Shown here: positions 4,781-5,391 of the stretch, one piece after another
Layout of the letters: each line of letters begins with the position of its first letter
How positions within the stretch are numbered: the first letter of the stretch is position 1
Assembly: GCA_937872185.1 (NCBI GenBank)
Contig: CALMQN010000111.1
Location: 1-5,391, forward strand
Reading direction: 5' to 3'
Length of the DNA stretch: 5,391 nucleotides
From: an uncultured bacterium
GTDB taxonomy: Bacteria > Patescibacteriota > Saccharimonadia > Saccharimonadales > Saccharimonadaceae
The notes under the pieces: generated by a model
Told to the model about the DNA's origin: nothing
Databases searched by the model: none
Seen by the model: only the letters and a program-made list of their open reading frames with translations
Translations under genes and position numbers: made by a program

Positions 4781-5391
4781 ATGGATCAGCAAGACAGTGG
4801 CGAGCAGGCATCGTACGGCGCACAACCTGAGGCTTTAGATACAGCAGCAACGCAACATGAAAGTGAAGGCGTCACGCAACCTGAACAACTGGTCGGAGAG
4901 AGGTCTGCCCAACAGCAGGACGACACAGACACAAGATTTGATTTTAAAAAGGCCGAAACGGTCGGTCATGCCGTGCAGCAGGTCCTTGTTGATTCAGAAA
5001 GCGTCAATAATTTGCATGGCTATGCCAGGCTCATCAACGAGAACCTTGCAAGTAGCGCTTCCAGAGGTGATTCTCTTGCATCACTAGAGAAAGATCCGTT
5101 ACACCAAGATGTGTGGACGCGTCCAATTGAAACCGAGCGAGAGGCTAAACTGGCTGCGATCGATGGGTTCAAAGAAAGCCTAAGGAAGACAGATGAGTGG
5201 CTCGCTAGGGTTAGAGAAATTCTTGACGACCCCATTAAGATGGAAGCCGCAAAATATAGCGAGGGATCTCTCGAGGAAGACACGGAAGCCTATCGCAAGA
5301 CTGTAGAGCAAAGGTTCGAAAGTTTGCAACTTGACAAGCAACCAGGGGAGCTTGCATGGGAAGAGGCAAAGCAAGGGCCGGAGGAAGTCGA
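4781..5391 (+). CDS. Hypothetical acidic hydrophilic protein, 3' end outside the window
   Basis: An open frame of 203 codons from ATG 4781 that has no stop before the right edge; I translated it directly. I do not recognise the family. There is no signal peptide, membrane segment or cysteine, so the visible part looks cytosolic. Residues 1-50 are low-complexity, rich in Gln, Glu, Asp, Ser, Thr and Ala, with a single Lys/Arg (Arg41), and are probably disordered. Residues about 115-150 and 160-185 are charged, alternating with spaced hydrophobics (for example AKLAAIDGFKESLRK and WLARVREILDD), and probably form amphipathic helices or a coiled coil. The start is backed by AAAGGA six bases upstream and a possible promoter. 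Eight of eleven Arg codons are AGA or AGG, against one of twelve in map, which hints at recent gain or weak codon selection. Coding is well supported; function is unknown. Confidence 0.75.
   Translation, partial: MDQQDSGEQASYGAQPEALDTAATQHESEGVTQPEQLVGERSAQQQDDTDTRFDFKKAETVGHAVQQVLVDSESVNNLHGYARLINENLASSASRGDSLASLEKDPLHQDVWTRPIETEREAKLAAIDGFKESLRKTDEWLARVREILDDPIKMEAAKYSEGSLEEDTEAYRKTVEQRFESLQLDKQPGELAWEEAKQGPEEV

Noticed and set aside
4857..5087. A 76-codon + strand frame inside the last gene
   Set aside because: It lies in another frame of the 4781 gene, has no ribosome site, and its translation shows no domain; the longer frame has a Shine-Dalgarno site and runs through the whole region.
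5020..5374. Two overlapping minus-strand frames near the right edge
   Set aside because: They lie opposite the open 4781 frame, overlap each other, and have no recognisable domain or ribosome site.

Overview
The window carries six complete genes and one truncated gene, all on the + strand and tightly packed. It looks like a small-genome bacterium of the Candidate Phyla Radiation, most likely Saccharibacteria (TM7) or a close relative. This rests on recognised protein flavour (the winged-helix regulator beside recJ, the style of the methionine aminopeptidase and the short NMP kinase) and on spacing; no search was run. TGA, TAA and TAG all act as stops, so this is not a lineage that reads TGA as glycine.

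Layout. 12-668: a phosphoribosyltransferase-fold protein (COG1926-like) with altered active-site loops. 738-1037: a winged-helix DNA-binding protein with its own promoter, whose -35 hexamer overlaps the stop codon of the gene before; a perfect 10-bp palindrome lies in the promoter spacer. 1039-2667: recJ, one base after that gene and probably translationally coupled to it. 2706-4700: a second cluster, rpsU - yqeY - adk-like kinase - map, behind a strong extended -10 promoter that predicts an almost leaderless rpsU mRNA. 4781 to the window end: the 5' part of an unrecognised acidic, hydrophilic protein with its own Shine-Dalgarno site, a possible promoter and a different arginine codon choice.

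How the genes fit together. The first operon pairs a likely transcription regulator with a single-strand exonuclease used in repair and recombination. The second joins translation and growth functions: ribosomal protein bS21, a YqeY protein (a tRNA-amidotransferase GatB-related domain), a nucleoside monophosphate kinase, and methionine aminopeptidase, which trims new proteins. The adk-map pair is classic, but it usually follows secY in the ribosomal protein operon, not rpsU-yqeY.

Most worth checking: the predicted leaderless rpsU transcript, the degenerate PRTase active site, the mixed AMP/UMP-CMP signature of the kinase, the palindrome in the regulator promoter, and the truncated gene at the right edge. 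I see no mobile element, CRISPR array, tRNA, rRNA or convincing intrinsic terminator, and no gene-free stretch longer than about 80 bases.
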